Source: Amphibalanus amphitrite
Lineage: Eukaryota; Arthropoda; Thecostraca; Balanomorpha; Balanidae
Assembly: GCF_019059575.1 (NCBI RefSeq)
Contig: NW_024881711.1
Location: forward strand, 372,001-436,000
DNA: 64,000 nucleotides
Direction: 5' to 3'
Positions 32,400 through 43,855 of the stretch are shown one piece after another (the stretch's first letter is position 1; each line of letters starts with the position of its first letter). The notes beneath the pieces are model-generated. The model did no database searches. It saw only the letters and a list, made by a program, of their open reading frames with translations, and had not been told where the DNA came from. The position numbers and the translations under genes were made by a program.

Positions 32400-33680
32400 T
32401 GATAACCCGGTCAGTGCTGACCAGGCGACAATCGAACAGCTCCCGTGCGAGCGCTGCGTTGTCTAAGGCAGGATAATAACCCGGTCCGTTCTGACCGGCC
32501 GACAATCAAACAGCTCCCGTTCGAGCGCTGCATTGTCTTAAGGCAGGATAATATCCCGGTCCGTTCTGACCGGGCGACAATCAAACAGCTCCCGTTCGAG
32601 CGCTGCAGTGTCTTAAGGCAGGATAATAACCCGGTCCGTTCTGACCGGACGACAATCAAACAGCTCCCGTTCGAGCGCTGCATTGTCTTAAGGCAGGATA
32701 ATAACCCGGTCCATTCTGACCGGACGACAACAAACAGCTCCCGTTCGAGCGCTGCAGTGTCTTAAGGCAGGATAATAACCCGGTCCGTTCTGACCGGGCG
32801 ACAATCGAACAGCTCCCGTTCGAGCGCTGCAGTGTCTTAAGGCAGGATAATAACCCGGTCCGTTCTGACCGGGCGACAATCAAACAGCTCCCGTTCGAGC
32901 GCTGCATTGTCTTAAGGCAGGATCATAACCCGGTCCGTTCTGACCGGACGACAATCAAACAGCTCCCGTTCGAGCGCTGCAGTGTCTTAATGCAGGATCA
33001 TAACCCGGTCCGTTCTGACCGGACGACAACAAACAGCTCCCGTTCGAGCGCTGCAGTGTCTTAAGGCAGGATAATAACCCGGTCCGTTCTGACCGGGCGA
33101 CAATCAAACAGCTCCCGTTCGAGCGCTGCAGTGTCTTAAGGCAGGATCATAACCCGGTCCGTTCTGACCGGACGACAACAAACAGCTCCCGTTCGAGCGC
33201 TGCAGTGTCTTAAGGCAGGATAATAACCCGGTCCGTTCTGACCGGGCGACAATCAAACAGCTCCCGTTCGAGCGCTGCAGTGTCTTAAGGCAGGATCATA
33301 ACCCGGTCCGTTCTGACTGGGCGACAATCAAACAGCTCCCGTTCGAGCGCTGCAGTGTCTTAAGGCAGGATAATAACCCGGTCCGTTCTGACCGGGCGAC
33401 AATCAAACAGCTCCCGTTCGAGCGCTGCAGTGTCTTAAGGCAGGATCATAACCCGGTCCGTTCTGACCGGGCGACAATCAAACAGCTCCCGTTCGAGCGC
33501 TGCATTGTCTTAGGGCAGGATCATAACCCGGTCCGTTCTGACCGGACGACAATCAAACAGCTCCCGTTCGAGCGCTGCAGTGTCTTAAGGCAGGATAATA
33601 ACCCGGTCCGTTCTGACCGGACGACAATCAAGCAGCTCCCGTTCGAGCGCTGCAATGTCTTAAGGCAGGATAATAACTCG
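32400..33680. repeat. 75 bp tandem array, about 17 units
   Basis: Unit period is 75 bp, from starts of the ggtccgttctgacc block at 32483, 32558 and 32633. Each unit contains ccggtccgttctgaccgg (a 6 bp inverted repeat), cagctcccgttcgagcgctg and cttaaggcaggat. Units are nearly identical; recurring variants are gggcgac/ggacgac, aataacc/catAacc and a missing base in gacaacaaac, and some variants alternate, which hints at a two-unit higher order. Confidence 0.95.
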
Positions 33681-35697
33681 GCCGCGAGTTGGCCAGACGA
33701 CGAGGATGTGGAATCAGCTCAGGTGCTTCGGGGTCAGCCTGGTCACTCCCGCGCTCTCCGAAATTAGTGTAGCTGGGCCCGTCCCTTACGCGGTACCTCT
33801 CCCCCCGAAAAAAAACTGCGCCGATCACCGACGGCCGTGCCGGCTGACTCCGCCCATGTTAAGCGAGAGTGGACCCTACCTATCCTTGTACATTCGGAAG
33901 AGAACGCGAACAGATATAGATTTTAATGTACTTACGTACAAAAAAAAAACACGCTAAATCAAGGTAACTGTGACTCATCATTATTAAGTTTAAAAGTAAC
34001 ACCGAGGCAAATATCTATTTCACTCTCATTATTACGAGTTAGAGCTTTAACGACGGTCACTAGTACAACAACGACTCGGCGTGATACTGCGTGCGTTTTC
34101 CCAGTGTTTGTGTTCCGCGAAGAAACGGCATGCTCACGGGTGAGAGCAGTGTGAAGGGTGATGTTTCGCTTGGTTTTTCAAGTATCGACGGCCAAAACGC
34201 TCTCGCTGGGTCTGCTCGTTCACCATTCCCTCCCTAATATCCCCAACAGATATGAGTACTTTTCCAAGATATATTCAATCAAACAAGAAGATATGAAACT
34301 CGCAATACAAAAGCAAATGATTCAAAAAAAGGAACGGAAAAAAACTAAATCGACCGGTAACCTAACAAGTTATTCACACAGTTTTGGGGCGGAGCGAGCC
34401 CCCAAGCGGCTACAAAATCTTTCCTGCACTCAAACTCATTGACCCCTTGTATCGGATGAAACCGCTTAGGCTTAAAATCTACCCCTCCCCACTAACTGAA
34501 AAACCGGAGTAGGCACACTTTAGATGCCTGATGCATAATTGATGCCCCCCCCCAAAAAAGGATAATCCTGAAGCGCAATTCAATGCCCACATATCCTGCC
34601 GGGCCTGAGAAGCCGGGCGGGCTCACCTCGCCCGCGGAAAAAAAAAACATTTGACCCAACGTATTTACAATCTCGGATCGACGTATTTCATCGAGCCTCG
34701 CCGTTATCGCGCCGCAGTATGATCTATACCGGGTGGGCGATGTAGACTTACTAAACGAACCCCCTCCCCCGACCGGTGAATGTCTACAAAGGGTTGGACC
34801 ATACCCGGGGTGGCACCCGCACAAACGGAAAGACCAACAAGTATCATAATTGTAACCGGCGGCTAGGGGTGAATATGAATTATGAGGCGTGGTTACATGG
34901 TGAAGGGGGCCAGGATGCGTTCTGATGTGTCCGCTTCAGACTCACTTGCAACCGATGGTCGCCGAAGAGGCCGCTGCGAAGTGTAGCGCTGACTGGATCT
35001 CGGCTGCGTGGTGACGCCCGGAGGAGCACTGTTTGCGAGTGACGTCCGGAGGAGCAGTGAGAGGGAGCGCCGTCTCTCCTCCCCTTTTTATGCTTTCCGT
35101 CCTTTCTCTCGATCTTTCGCCTTTCACCGACGCCATTTTGCTGGTTTCTCGCGATTTCGAGGGGCCTTGTGCTCAGATGTTCTGTTCTTTGTGAATTTCC
35201 TTCGCTTGATTCTGGCCTTAGTTATACAAATTTCTTGTTCCATTTCACGAAAGTTGCAATTGCAAATCCTTTTCTGGAGGCGTTTGCTTGGTTTTGTAGG
35301 CGGATGACCTGACAGTATTGCTGTCGCTGTGGTCTTCCCCTTCTTTATCGGGTTTTTCTTGTGCTGTAATCCGTTAATTTTACTTCAGCTCGGGTTGATT
35401 TTAAATTTGTCTTCACTTCTCATCTTTGCTTGTTTTGGGCTTCTCTTCAGAAACCGCTCCAGATTCCTGATGAGAAAATTGCTGTTCTTTCGTGTCTCGG
35501 CATGGCGACATCCAATATTTGCCTCATCTTCAATTTGACGCATAGTCAAGCTCCCTGGATGTTCATCTCTCACAGATGTTTTATCTTTGCTGGTTTAAAC
35601 GGAAAACTGTTAGCGTGGCTATTCGTCCCGGCTTCTGAAGTGGATGATTTCGAGAAGTCCGGAATGCGGCCACTCGCTGGGTTTTACGTTCATCTTC
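33681..35697. other. No gene recognised (2 kb)
   Basis: 33960-34460 is AT-rich; 34490-34800 has short C and A runs. 34990-35130 is GC-rich with a duplicated gtgacg.ccggaggagcac motif and a gacgccattttg motif and could be a promoter or leader, but no coding exon follows that I can support. 35300-35560 is T-rich; the hydrophobic translation there is compositional. Confidence 0.35.
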
Positions 35698-36160
35698 TGG
35701 TAACTTGATCCATTCGGTAAACAGCAGGTCCTTCCAAATTTACAAGTGACATGTTGCAGCTCTGGGGTTGGGCGATTTTCTGCAGCGCAACGATTTCATC
35801 TCTAGTTGACACTTCATTGGAAGTATATGCCCATTTATCCGTGTTGATATAACGGGCCCTTCTGAATTTGTTTCAGCTGTGTAAAAAAGATATGTTCCAC
35901 GTTCATCTTCTGGTGACCTGACCCGTTCTGGTAACTTGATCCATTCGGTAAACAGCAGGTCCTTCCAAATTTACAAGTGACATGTTGCAGCTCTGGGGTT
36001 GGGCGATTTTCTGCAGCGCAACGATTTCATCTCTAGTTGACACTTCATTGGAAGTATATGCCCATTTATCCGTGTTGATATAACGGGCCCTTCTGAATTT
36101 GTTTCAGCTGTGTAAAAAAAGATATGTTCCGCGTTCATCTTCTGGTGACCTGACCCGCTC
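35698..36160 (+). repeat. Tandem duplication, unit about 232 bp
   Basis: ggtaacttgatccattcgg starts at about 35699 and again at about 35931, and the two units are almost identical through ttcagctgtgtaaaaaa and cgttcatcttctgg. Recent by identity. Confidence 0.9.
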
Positions 36161-36892
36161 TTTAAATTCGGCGGATCCTTCCAATGTGCAATTAACCGGT
36201 TCCCTTTTTGCGGGATGAGTGAAATTCTGCAGCGTCTTGGTTTCATTTCCGGTTAACTTTTCTTCAGATTTGGTGAGCTTTTGTGCGAGGACTCAATTGC
36301 AGCGAATTCCTTCTCTGTTGATTTAGCTGTTTTGAGCTACACGGGCGATTTCTCTTCTTTTAGTGGTTCTTGATTGTGAATTCGCCATTTTGCATATAAT
36401 TTACTAAGCCGCTCATCAACTCAGACAATTTGGTTCCGTTCATACTACCACTCTTCCGCTGATGTTTTGCGTATTTTCTGTGTACTGCCGAGCCGGTATC
36501 ATGAAACATCTTTTTTTCAGTCTGTTTGCCGGCGGTCGTGCAGCCGGGTCAACTGTACATTGGGTCAACTGTACATTCATCTGTTCTTCCTTGCCGGTTG
36601 TCTTTCTTCCGTTGAGTTAATAAGCATCCTGAACCAGAGAATAGTATACCGTTCTCATTTAGCTTCGGAGCTTTGGTTTGCAGCACCGACAATTTCCCTG
36701 CATTGCTTTATGTCTTGCAATGATCCCCATGGGTGTAACTTTGTATACTTTCGAGGTCCCATGTGGGACCCCAGTGCGAACATTTGGGACCCCAATTGTC
36801 ATTTTGGGACCCCAATAGTGGAGGCCCCCGAGACGCACCAGCTACTTTACAAACGGAGGTCCGATGTTCATATAGAAGGTTCTCTGTATAAA
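36161..36892. other. No gene; lead-in to the minisatellite
   Basis: Nothing recognised to 36740; 36750-36830 contains three ttgggacccc-type units that grade into the array downstream. Confidence 0.5.
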
Positions 36893-37854
36893 TAGGAGGG
36901 CCCTTGGACAATTCGGAGGCCCTGTTGGACAAATGGGAGGCTCCCTGGACAAATAGGAGGCCCCCTGAGCAAGTAGGAGGCCCCTTAAACAAGTAGGAGG
37001 CCCCATGGACAAGTATTGGACATAGGAGGCCCCCTCTGTACGAATAGGAGGCCCCCTGGGCCTGGACAAATAGGAGGCCCTAGACCTAGACAAACAGGAG
37101 GCCCCTTTCACAAAAGGAGGCCCCCTGGCCAATTAGGAGCCCCCTGGACAAACAGGAGGCCCCTTTCACAAAAGGAGGCCCCCTGAACAATTAGGAGGCC
37201 CCCTGGACAAATAGGAGGCCCCCTGGACGAATAGAAGGCCCCTGGATAAATAGGAGGCCCTCTGAACAAGAAGGAGGCCCCCTGGATAAAGAGGAGGCCC
37301 CCTAAAAATAGGAGCCCTCTGGATAAATAGGAGGCTACTTTAACCAATAGGAGGCCCCCTGGACAAATAGGAGGCCCCCTGAACAAGTAGGAGGCCCGCT
37401 GGACAAATAGGAGGGCTCTTGGGCAAATAGGAGGCCCCCTAGGAAAATAACAGCCGCTTGGACAAATAGGAGGCCCCCTGGACAAATAGGAGGCCCCCTG
37501 TACAAATAAGGGGCCTCTTGAACAAATAGGAGCCCCCATGGACAAGTAGGAGCTAGAGGCCCTCTGTACGAATAGGAGGCCCCTGAACAATTAGAAGGCT
37601 CTCTTAACAAAAAGGAGGCCCTTCAAAAAAGGAGGCCCAAGTAGGAGACCTCAGGACAAATAAGAGGCCCCTGCACAATTATGAGACCCCTGGTCGAATA
37701 GAAGACCCCTGGATAAATAGGAGGACCCCTGGACAAATAGGAGGCCCCTGAACACGTAGGAGGCCCCCTGGATAAAGAGGAGGCCCCCTGGAAAATAGAA
37801 GCCCCCTGGATAAATAGGGGATCTTCTGGACAAACAGGAGGCCTCCTGGACAAA
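36893..37854 (-). repeat. GGAGGCCCCCTGGACAAATA minisatellite, left part
   Basis: Tandem units of about 20-22 bp, ggaggccccctggacaaata with many variants. On the minus strand this gives open frames of the form GLLFVQGASYLSRGPPICPG, which are translations of the repeat and not a protein family. The array continues at 38846-39130 on the other side of a mariner-like insertion. Confidence 0.95.
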
Positions 37855-37962
37855 TACAGGGTGGGCCAAAAAAAGTGTGTCACTTTTCAGCGGCTATTTC
37901 TCGAAAGTGGTAAGAGATACCAAAACGAAACTTTCACAACTTAATGAAAATCGTTTGACAAA

Positions 37963-38312
37963 TTATATGATACCCATTTTATGAAAAAGTCTTAGTCGAA
38001 CTGATGTTGCCATCACCATTTCAAAAATGGGATATGTGCGTCTTTTATGTTTGCGCATGTGCTCGAAGTGGGCACCGCCAAGCTGAAGGCCATCTGAACG
38101 CGCTCCTGAAGCTGACGCCCACCTCTCCGCGGTGTCTGCTGTCACTTCACGCACGTACTGCTCGACGCTGAGACGCAGCTCCTCCAGGCTACCGGGTTTG
38201 TTGTGGTAGACGCTGTCGCTGTCCTTGCAGGCTCCCCAAAACCAGAAGTCCAGCGGGTTGAGGTCAGGACTGTGAGGAGCCCACTGCTTTTCGCTTCCCT
38301 TGGTGATCACGC
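37963..38312 (-). pseudogene. Tc1/mariner-type transposase fragment, minus-strand copy
   Basis: The inverted arm encodes the same block (VITKGSEKQW, SPDLNPLDFWFWG, SLEELRLSVEQYV) and runs further at the C-terminus, to HMRKHKRRTYPIFEMV. It lacks the QDVAPPHTA block, because the inversion point falls just before RVI-KGSEK. The open frame extends past 38312 only by reading the other arm backwards. Confidence 0.83.
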
Positions 38313-38677
38313 TACAAGCTTTGTTCATGCAAGATGTAGCGCCACCGCACACGGCCCGAGAGACACTGCAGCTGCTCCAAGAGCTCTTCGGTTGCCGCGT
38401 GATCTCCAAGGGAAGCGAAAAGCAGTGGGCTCCTCACAGTCCTGACCTCAACCCGCTGGACTACTGGTTTTGGGGAGCCTGCAAGGACAGCGACAGCGTC
38501 TACCACAACAAACCCGGTAGCCTGGAGGAGCTGCGTCTCAGCGTCGAGCAGTACGTGCGTGAAGTGACAGCAGACACCGCGGAGAGGTGGGCGTCAGCTT
38601 CCGGAGCGCGTTCAGCCTGGCGGTGCCCACTTCGAGCACATGCGCAAATAAAGAGACGCACAGATCCCGTTTTTTAA
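38300..38677 (+). pseudogene. Tc1/mariner-type transposase fragment, plus-strand copy
   Basis: An open stretch with QDVAPPHTA (11-19), WAPHSPDLNPLDYWFWG (43-59) and SLEELRLSVEQYV, the last two catalytic blocks of a DDE_3/mariner transposase. By count 36 residues separate the Asp of QD from the Asp of SPDL. The N-terminal DNA-binding domain and first catalytic Asp are missing, and the end after SGARSAWRCP departs from the minus-strand copy, so a frameshift is likely. Non-functional by itself. Confidence 0.85.
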
Positions 38678-38845
38678 ATCGATGATGGCAACGTCAGCTC
38701 GATCGAAACTTTTCCATAAAATTGGTATCATATAAAATTTGTCAAACGATTTTCTTTAAGTTGTGAAAGTTTCTTTTTCGTATCTCTTACCACCTTCGAG
38801 AAATTACTGCTGAAAAGTGACACACTTTTTTTGGCCCACCCTGTA

Positions 38846-39130
38846 TGAGGCCCCCTAGACGAATAGGAGGCCACTTGGACAAATAGGAGGCGCCATTAAC
38901 CTATAGGAGGCCCCCTAGACAAATAGGAGGCCCTCTGTAACAGTAGGAGGCTCTCTGTACGTACAAATAGGGGGCCGGCGCTCGACCTGTAGAAGCTTAG
39001 CTGTATGTACAAAAAGGAGGCTCTCTGTGCAAGTAGTCGAAGTAGGAGGCTCTCTGTACTGTATGTACCTACAAATAAGAGGCCCCCTGGGCAACTTAGA
39101 GGCTAGGTACACAAATCGGAGGTCACCTAT
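38846..39130 (-). repeat. GGAGGCCCC minisatellite, right part
   Basis: Continuation of the array at 36893-37854 after the mariner-like element, more degenerate towards the end (gtacaaatagg variants). Confidence 0.9.
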
Positions 39131-39193
39131 AAAAAAGCGGGACTCTGTTGGAATACCCGTTTGAATAAATTGTTTTCCTGATATTCAAATTAT

Positions 39194-40607
39194 TTAATCC
39201 TCGCCCGCACATGGAGGGCAGTGGTTGCCACCCCCCCCCCCCGGGTTTTTTTCTGCTCTGCACTCAACATTTTGATTGCTAGAAGCCGGATGTTTCGTAT
39301 AGCTATAGCTGCTGCTCTATCCTTTCTTAGCGTCCATTGAAAATTCCAAGTTTCTGTGATTTTTGGTTTCGGAGATATGACCTTATTCTTCAGGTGATGT
39401 CATAACCTAAGTGACAAGTACCCAATATCTTGCGTTTGCCATGGGTCTTATGAGCTTTTGACACCTTGATTTCGGCCTTTTTTGCCAGTCTGACCTCCCA
39501 CCTATCATGGAACATGTTGTTCGACGATGTAGAGACGCTAGGGTCAGGGCCAAGGTCAGCCTCGGTCATCTAAAAATTTTGCGTTTTAGGCGAGCTGAAT
39601 TTACTTTCGTGAAGTTTCTTTGACTGTATATTTGGTAAAAGCTTCTCAGTTCATGATCTCATGCTATAGGCACACATTCATAATCGGTGCACACATCAGT
39701 ATACACACAGACACACACAGACATACAAACACATATCATTGACCTTGACCTTACTTGACCTGAAATGACCACAGCCAGCAAAAACCTAGTCGGATAGTGT
39801 GACAAAGAGGTTCTAGCTGGCTTGGCACCACAATACGGCAGCGTCATCGGTATATGATGAGCAGCGCACGTGATATTCCAACGGGCAACGGTGACCCCAA
39901 ACAGCAACGTTCTTTAGTTTGACCTGACCTCAGACCTGGAAGGTCAATGACTGCCTGATGAGGTAAAATTTGGTATCATTGGATTCGTTTCTTCCCAAAA
40001 AATATGTTGCTCTTGACTGCGAAGCTTAAAATTTTGTTTGAAGAAATTGTGGTGATGTCGAATAAAATACCTACACAAGCAGCGGGCCAACCCATCATAT
40101 ACCGATGACGCTGCCGTATTGGTGCCAAGCCAGCTAGAACAGCTCTTTGTCACACTGTCCGACTAATTTGCTGGCTGTGGTCATTTCACGACAAGTTAGG
40201 TCAAGGTCAATGATATGTGTTTGTATGTCTGTGTATGTCTGTGTATGTACTGATGTACCCTGACCCTGACATCTGTACATCGCAGACGGCAGAACAACAT
40301 GTTCAATGATAGGTGGGAGGTAAGATTGGCAAAAAAACGACATCAAGGTGTCAAAAGCTCACAAGGCCCATAGCAAACGCAGGATATTGGCCGGGTATCC
40401 GTCATTTAGGTCATGACATGACCTGAAGAACAAGATCATATCTCCAAACCCAAAAGCCACAGAAACTTGAAATTTTCAATGGACGCTGAGAAAAGATAGA
40501 AAAGTAGCTATCCAAAAATCAGATTTCTAGCTTAAAAATGTTCAGTGTAGAGCAAAAAAAAACTAACTTGGGGTGGCAACCCTCCCCCAGGTGCGGGCGA
40601 GGGTTAG
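39194..40607. mobile_element. Palindromic AGGTCA-rich TTAA element I (1.4 kb)
   Basis: TTAATCCTCGCCCGCAC at left and gtgcgggcgaggg-TTAg at right. Both halves are inverted copies: tgccatgggtcttatgagct / agctcacaaggcccatagca, and ctagctggcttggcacca / tggtgccaagccagctag. Unlike its relatives both tips are the simple type, so it looks like a duplicated-end derivative. The truncated element at 54281-54815 matches the stretch 39860-40030 in reverse. Confidence 0.8.
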
Positions 40608-41760
40608 CCCTCACACTTTCTGGGGTCGGTTAGATTACTTGCGCAATGCTGTGCCGTTAAATTCTTTTTTTTTATAATAAAGGCTTTTTGTTTTATTGTC
40701 GAAAGTGAAAAAGCCAGAAATTTTCGTCGATTTCGGTCGACGCGGGGGATATTTACATACAATGTCATCCTGCTGGCCTGGATCCATGAGTAAGGTCAGG
40801 TGACCTACCCTTTCTTTATTAATATTTAAAAAAAAATAATGGCATCCGGGCTGTGACGAAAAATAAGTGGCCTAAATCCAATGAGAAAACTGGATTTGGG
40901 GGTACCCTAGGTTTGGCTTCTGAGCCTCTGGTCCCCCAGTGAAAATTTCTTAGAGGAGGCCCTGGCGTGGTTCGTAAATTACCGCTTCCGCAATTGGAGG
41001 CCCCTAATTGCTTGGAGGCCCCCACTAAATGGAGGCCCCCTTGGACGTTTTGGACCCCAATGGTGATGAGTTTCACCCATGATGATCCCTGTCTCCTCCT
41101 GATGGCTTTTTTCTATGCAAGGGTTGGATTTGATTGTGGGTTGTCGGGTATCTACGGATTCGCCTTCGAATGGTGGTTTCAGTCGTACAATTGTCGTTGT
41201 TGATTTGGCCCGCTGACTGCTGTTGCAACGTGTTTGTTGCTCACTCATCCCTTGTTTTTCCATTTGGCATACCACCTGCTTTCTTAATGACTGAAGCCGG
41301 AGAAGGGCCGCTCTAATTGTTGGCGTCGCCTTTCTAGTACGTGATTACTGGAAGCTCAAACTGATCCGCATCTGCTACTGGGAGCATCCTGAATGGCCGT
41401 TAGTCTGGTCATAGACACTCGTTACCGTCGTTTCTGCCGCGCCGATCGCCTCCAATCTGTCGGCGGCGGCGTGTGTGCCTGCTCCATTTCTGCGCCCTTG
41501 GGGTGGAATGCTTCTCCGTTCTGCACGTAGCGTGGGAGAGTGAAGGGATGATTCAGGATAGGAACACCTGTCGCTGGGGACCCTCTGGGCCAGTGAAGTC
41601 CAGACTGGGTTCAACATTTTTATACATAGTCCGGTGGAAAAAAAATGTAATCTCATTACAGACTCGACTGAGGCTCAACGCCATCTAGTTGCGTCTGGAG
41701 ATCCTTACTAGATCCACTGTACCTAACCAGTATAACGCCTTTTGGGGCGACTAACGGAGC
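40608..41760. other. No gene; short outlier of the GGAGGCCCC repeat
   Basis: 40940-41060 contains several ggaggccccc units followed by ttggaccccaatgg, like the edge of the minisatellite at 36750. 41060-41760 shows nothing recognised. Confidence 0.5.
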
Positions 41761-41814
41761 GAGCGAGAGGGTGAGCCTTGCACGTGCGAAATTTCGAGGG
41801 GGTACCTCCAGCTG

Positions 41815-42150
41815 ACTTGTGCACGGCACCCTACTAACCGGTCTCTAGCGATGTGCCAAATTTGAGCACAATCGGCCCAGCCGTTCTCGAGATCTGGAAG
41901 CGGCACTCTGCACGTGCGCACGTGCAAAATGGGTCCCAACTGACTTTTGCACGGCACCCTACTAACCGGTCCCTAGCCATGTACCAAATTTGAGCGCCAT
42001 CGGTCCAGCCGTTCTCGAGATCTGGAATCGACCCCTGCACGTGCGCACGTGCAGCAGCACCCCAACTCCGGCACATGGATATGCATTGCCTAGTGGGTGC
42101 CTACCTGCATGCCAACTTTCAGCGCAATCGGCCAAGTAGTTACCGAGATA
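41815..42150. repeat. 129 bp tandem repeat, two good units and a diverged third
   Basis: Unit starts tgcacggcaccctactaacc at about 41819 and 41948. Each has agccgttctcgagatctgga and the palindrome gcacgtgcgcacgtgc with two CACGTG boxes. The third unit (about 42080 on) keeps caatcggccaagtagtt..gagata only. A related acatg.aaatcgg motif continues to 42310. Confidence 0.85.
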
Positions 42151-42376
42151 TTGCAACAATTACAAAAGTGACACCTCTTCGTTTTGCACGTGGCACGTGC
42201 ATAAGGGGTCACCCACATGCATCGGGAATAGTCCAATACTTGGTAGAAGGAATGAAGCTACCCTACAAAAATTACCGCATGTAAATCGGTCAAGTGGTTG
42301 CTGAGATATAAGCGTCGCAGAATCGTGACAGATAAGTTATAATTCTAGGACATTTTTCATGGATGGCGCTTTTTTA

Positions 42377-42534
42377 CTATGGACGTCAAACCCCTTGAGA
42401 CCCCACTTTTTTGCGATAATTTTTTTAATGCGTCAACTCTCGTTGACAATATTTTGGCAATATGTGTTTCAGAACCTGCCGAAACTTTTATTACTAAGGT
42501 ATTTTGACGCCAAACGATTATGAAAGGTACTTCT
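42377..42534 (+). repeat. Inverted repeat, left arm
   Basis: tatggacgtcaaacccctt...gccaaacgattatgaaaggtac pairs in reverse with 49614-49774, about 160 bp with scattered changes. The 7.1 kb between the arms contains CpG-rich DNA (42590-42790, 43150-43330), TTAA elements and a MITE. Confidence 0.85.
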
Positions 42535-43855
42535 CATTCACTCGTAATGTTAAATTTCACGGAACAAATCTGCTGTTTGGGTAGAGGCTACGCGCTCATG
42601 GGGCGGAGCCACGTAATGACGTCAGCGCTAAGCTCCGCCCTACCCCTCCGGCGCTCCTTGCCCGGCGACCGGTCACTCGCGTCTCTCGCTCCATTCAGGC
42701 TTGATGGTGGGCGGTAGCTGGTAGCGGTAGCGGGCGCTGGTAGATGGCATTTAGAGCAGATGGCGCTGGTGGCGGGGCTCGAGTGTGGCCGAGCGCAAGC
42801 CTCTGCCCGGGCCTGAATTGACCTTAGCATTACGAGTGGATGAGAAGTACGGCTCTCCAGTAAAAGTCTTGTTGGTTTTGCTTTTTCGGACATATCTGGT
42901 CCTATATAATGTTTAAATGCATAAGTATCAACCCGGATTATGTGTATGCACATTTACCACGAGACTGTGAAATTTCATCGTTGTATGCCAAATACTTTCC
43001 GAGATATCCACCAAAAACCTCATTTTCTGCCGTTTGGGGTATTCTGGCCGCAATCTTCCTGGGATCGCCTATGACATCCATGGTGCCACCTAGCGAGAGG
43101 GACGCGGAAACACAGAATCATGAATGAATCGAGCGCGTAGTAAACGGTGTATGGAAGGGAGACTCGGCAGAGGCTATCCGGGTGGCCGGCGCGCGGCGCG
43201 CCCTTAGGCATCGGCCGACCCTTCGGACCGCGTGGGGTCAGAGGTCGCGCTCGGGAAGTCTCGGCTCTGGGTTTTAGCGCTGTGCAGTCAGGAAGGGAGG
43301 GGAGGATAGCGCTAGCCCGACTGACTAGTATGTTGGCTGATTCGTGTGGGGTGGAACGGATCACAGAACGGGATGGTGGCTAGTGGTGGATGATGGGATG
43401 TTGGTTAGGTTAGTGCGTACTGCGTAGAACGTAGCTGAACGTGCTTCTTTCATGGCAAACAACATGCAGCGCGGGATTATGCCAGAACTCATACAAAAAG
43501 GAACTAATATTTCGGCCGAGGGAGTGGATGAGTGCCGTGACAAAGCATGACGATGCTGCCAAAATCGGGATGCTTGTTTGCTCCCATTTTTTATTAAGTT
43601 TTAACCCTAACATGCAGCGCTTGATCCGAACTTAGAGGTCCCCGACTGACCTTGGACCTTAAAATCGCACCCGTCCGGTGCGCCACCTTTTCTTCAGGGG
43701 CGCTCTTCTTGGTTGTATCTGTTCTTACCAATAACTAAAGCAAATCGAATGTGTAATAAAAAAGGCATACCTCAAACACAGTTAATTCACCTCCGCTCGT
43801 GTGCATACTTGTTTTTGCCTATACCTTCTCGCATCATAATATATCACTTCAGTGC
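42535..43855. other. CpG-rich, no gene recognised
   Basis: 42595-42790 and 43150-43330 are GC/CpG-rich and include atgacgtcag and cgccc/gggcgg motifs, as in promoters. They could contain the untranslated first exon of SUMO, 7 kb upstream of its ATG exon, but no splice donor can be singled out. No domain on either strand. Confidence 0.3.

Larger units (their letters stand above)
37855..38845. mobile_element. Mariner-like foldback element inserted in the minisatellite
   Basis: TA duplicated at 37855 and 38844; tips CAGGGTGGGCCAAAAAAAGT on both ends in inverted orientation, continuing as long arms. Left arm to about 38312 and right arm from about 38396 are inverted copies of the same transposase 3' region (see the two pseudogene entries). 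The element is therefore an inverted duplication of a Tc1/mariner 3' half. Confidence 0.88.

Noticed and set aside
32411-32907. Open frames with repeated RSNGSCLIV... peptides
   Set aside because: A 75 bp period is divisible by three, so frames stay open along the tandem array; there is no start, domain or non-repeat extension.
32400-33680. CRISPR-like array
   Set aside because: There are no unique spacers; the whole 75 bp unit repeats, and the genome is eukaryotic.
35329-35538. Small membrane protein (Leu/Phe-rich open frame)
   Set aside because: The region is T-rich and any frame looks hydrophobic; there is no supporting start context or family.
28890-36740. One large LTR retrotransposon with internal arrays
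   Set aside because: I found no matching direct long terminal repeats, primer-binding site or gag-pol frames across this stretch.
36842-37883. Several minus-strand open frames with GPPICPGGLLFVQGAS repeats, resembling a repetitive secreted protein
   Set aside because: The repeat is a DNA minisatellite with variable unit length and frame switches; there is no signal peptide and no flanking gene structure.
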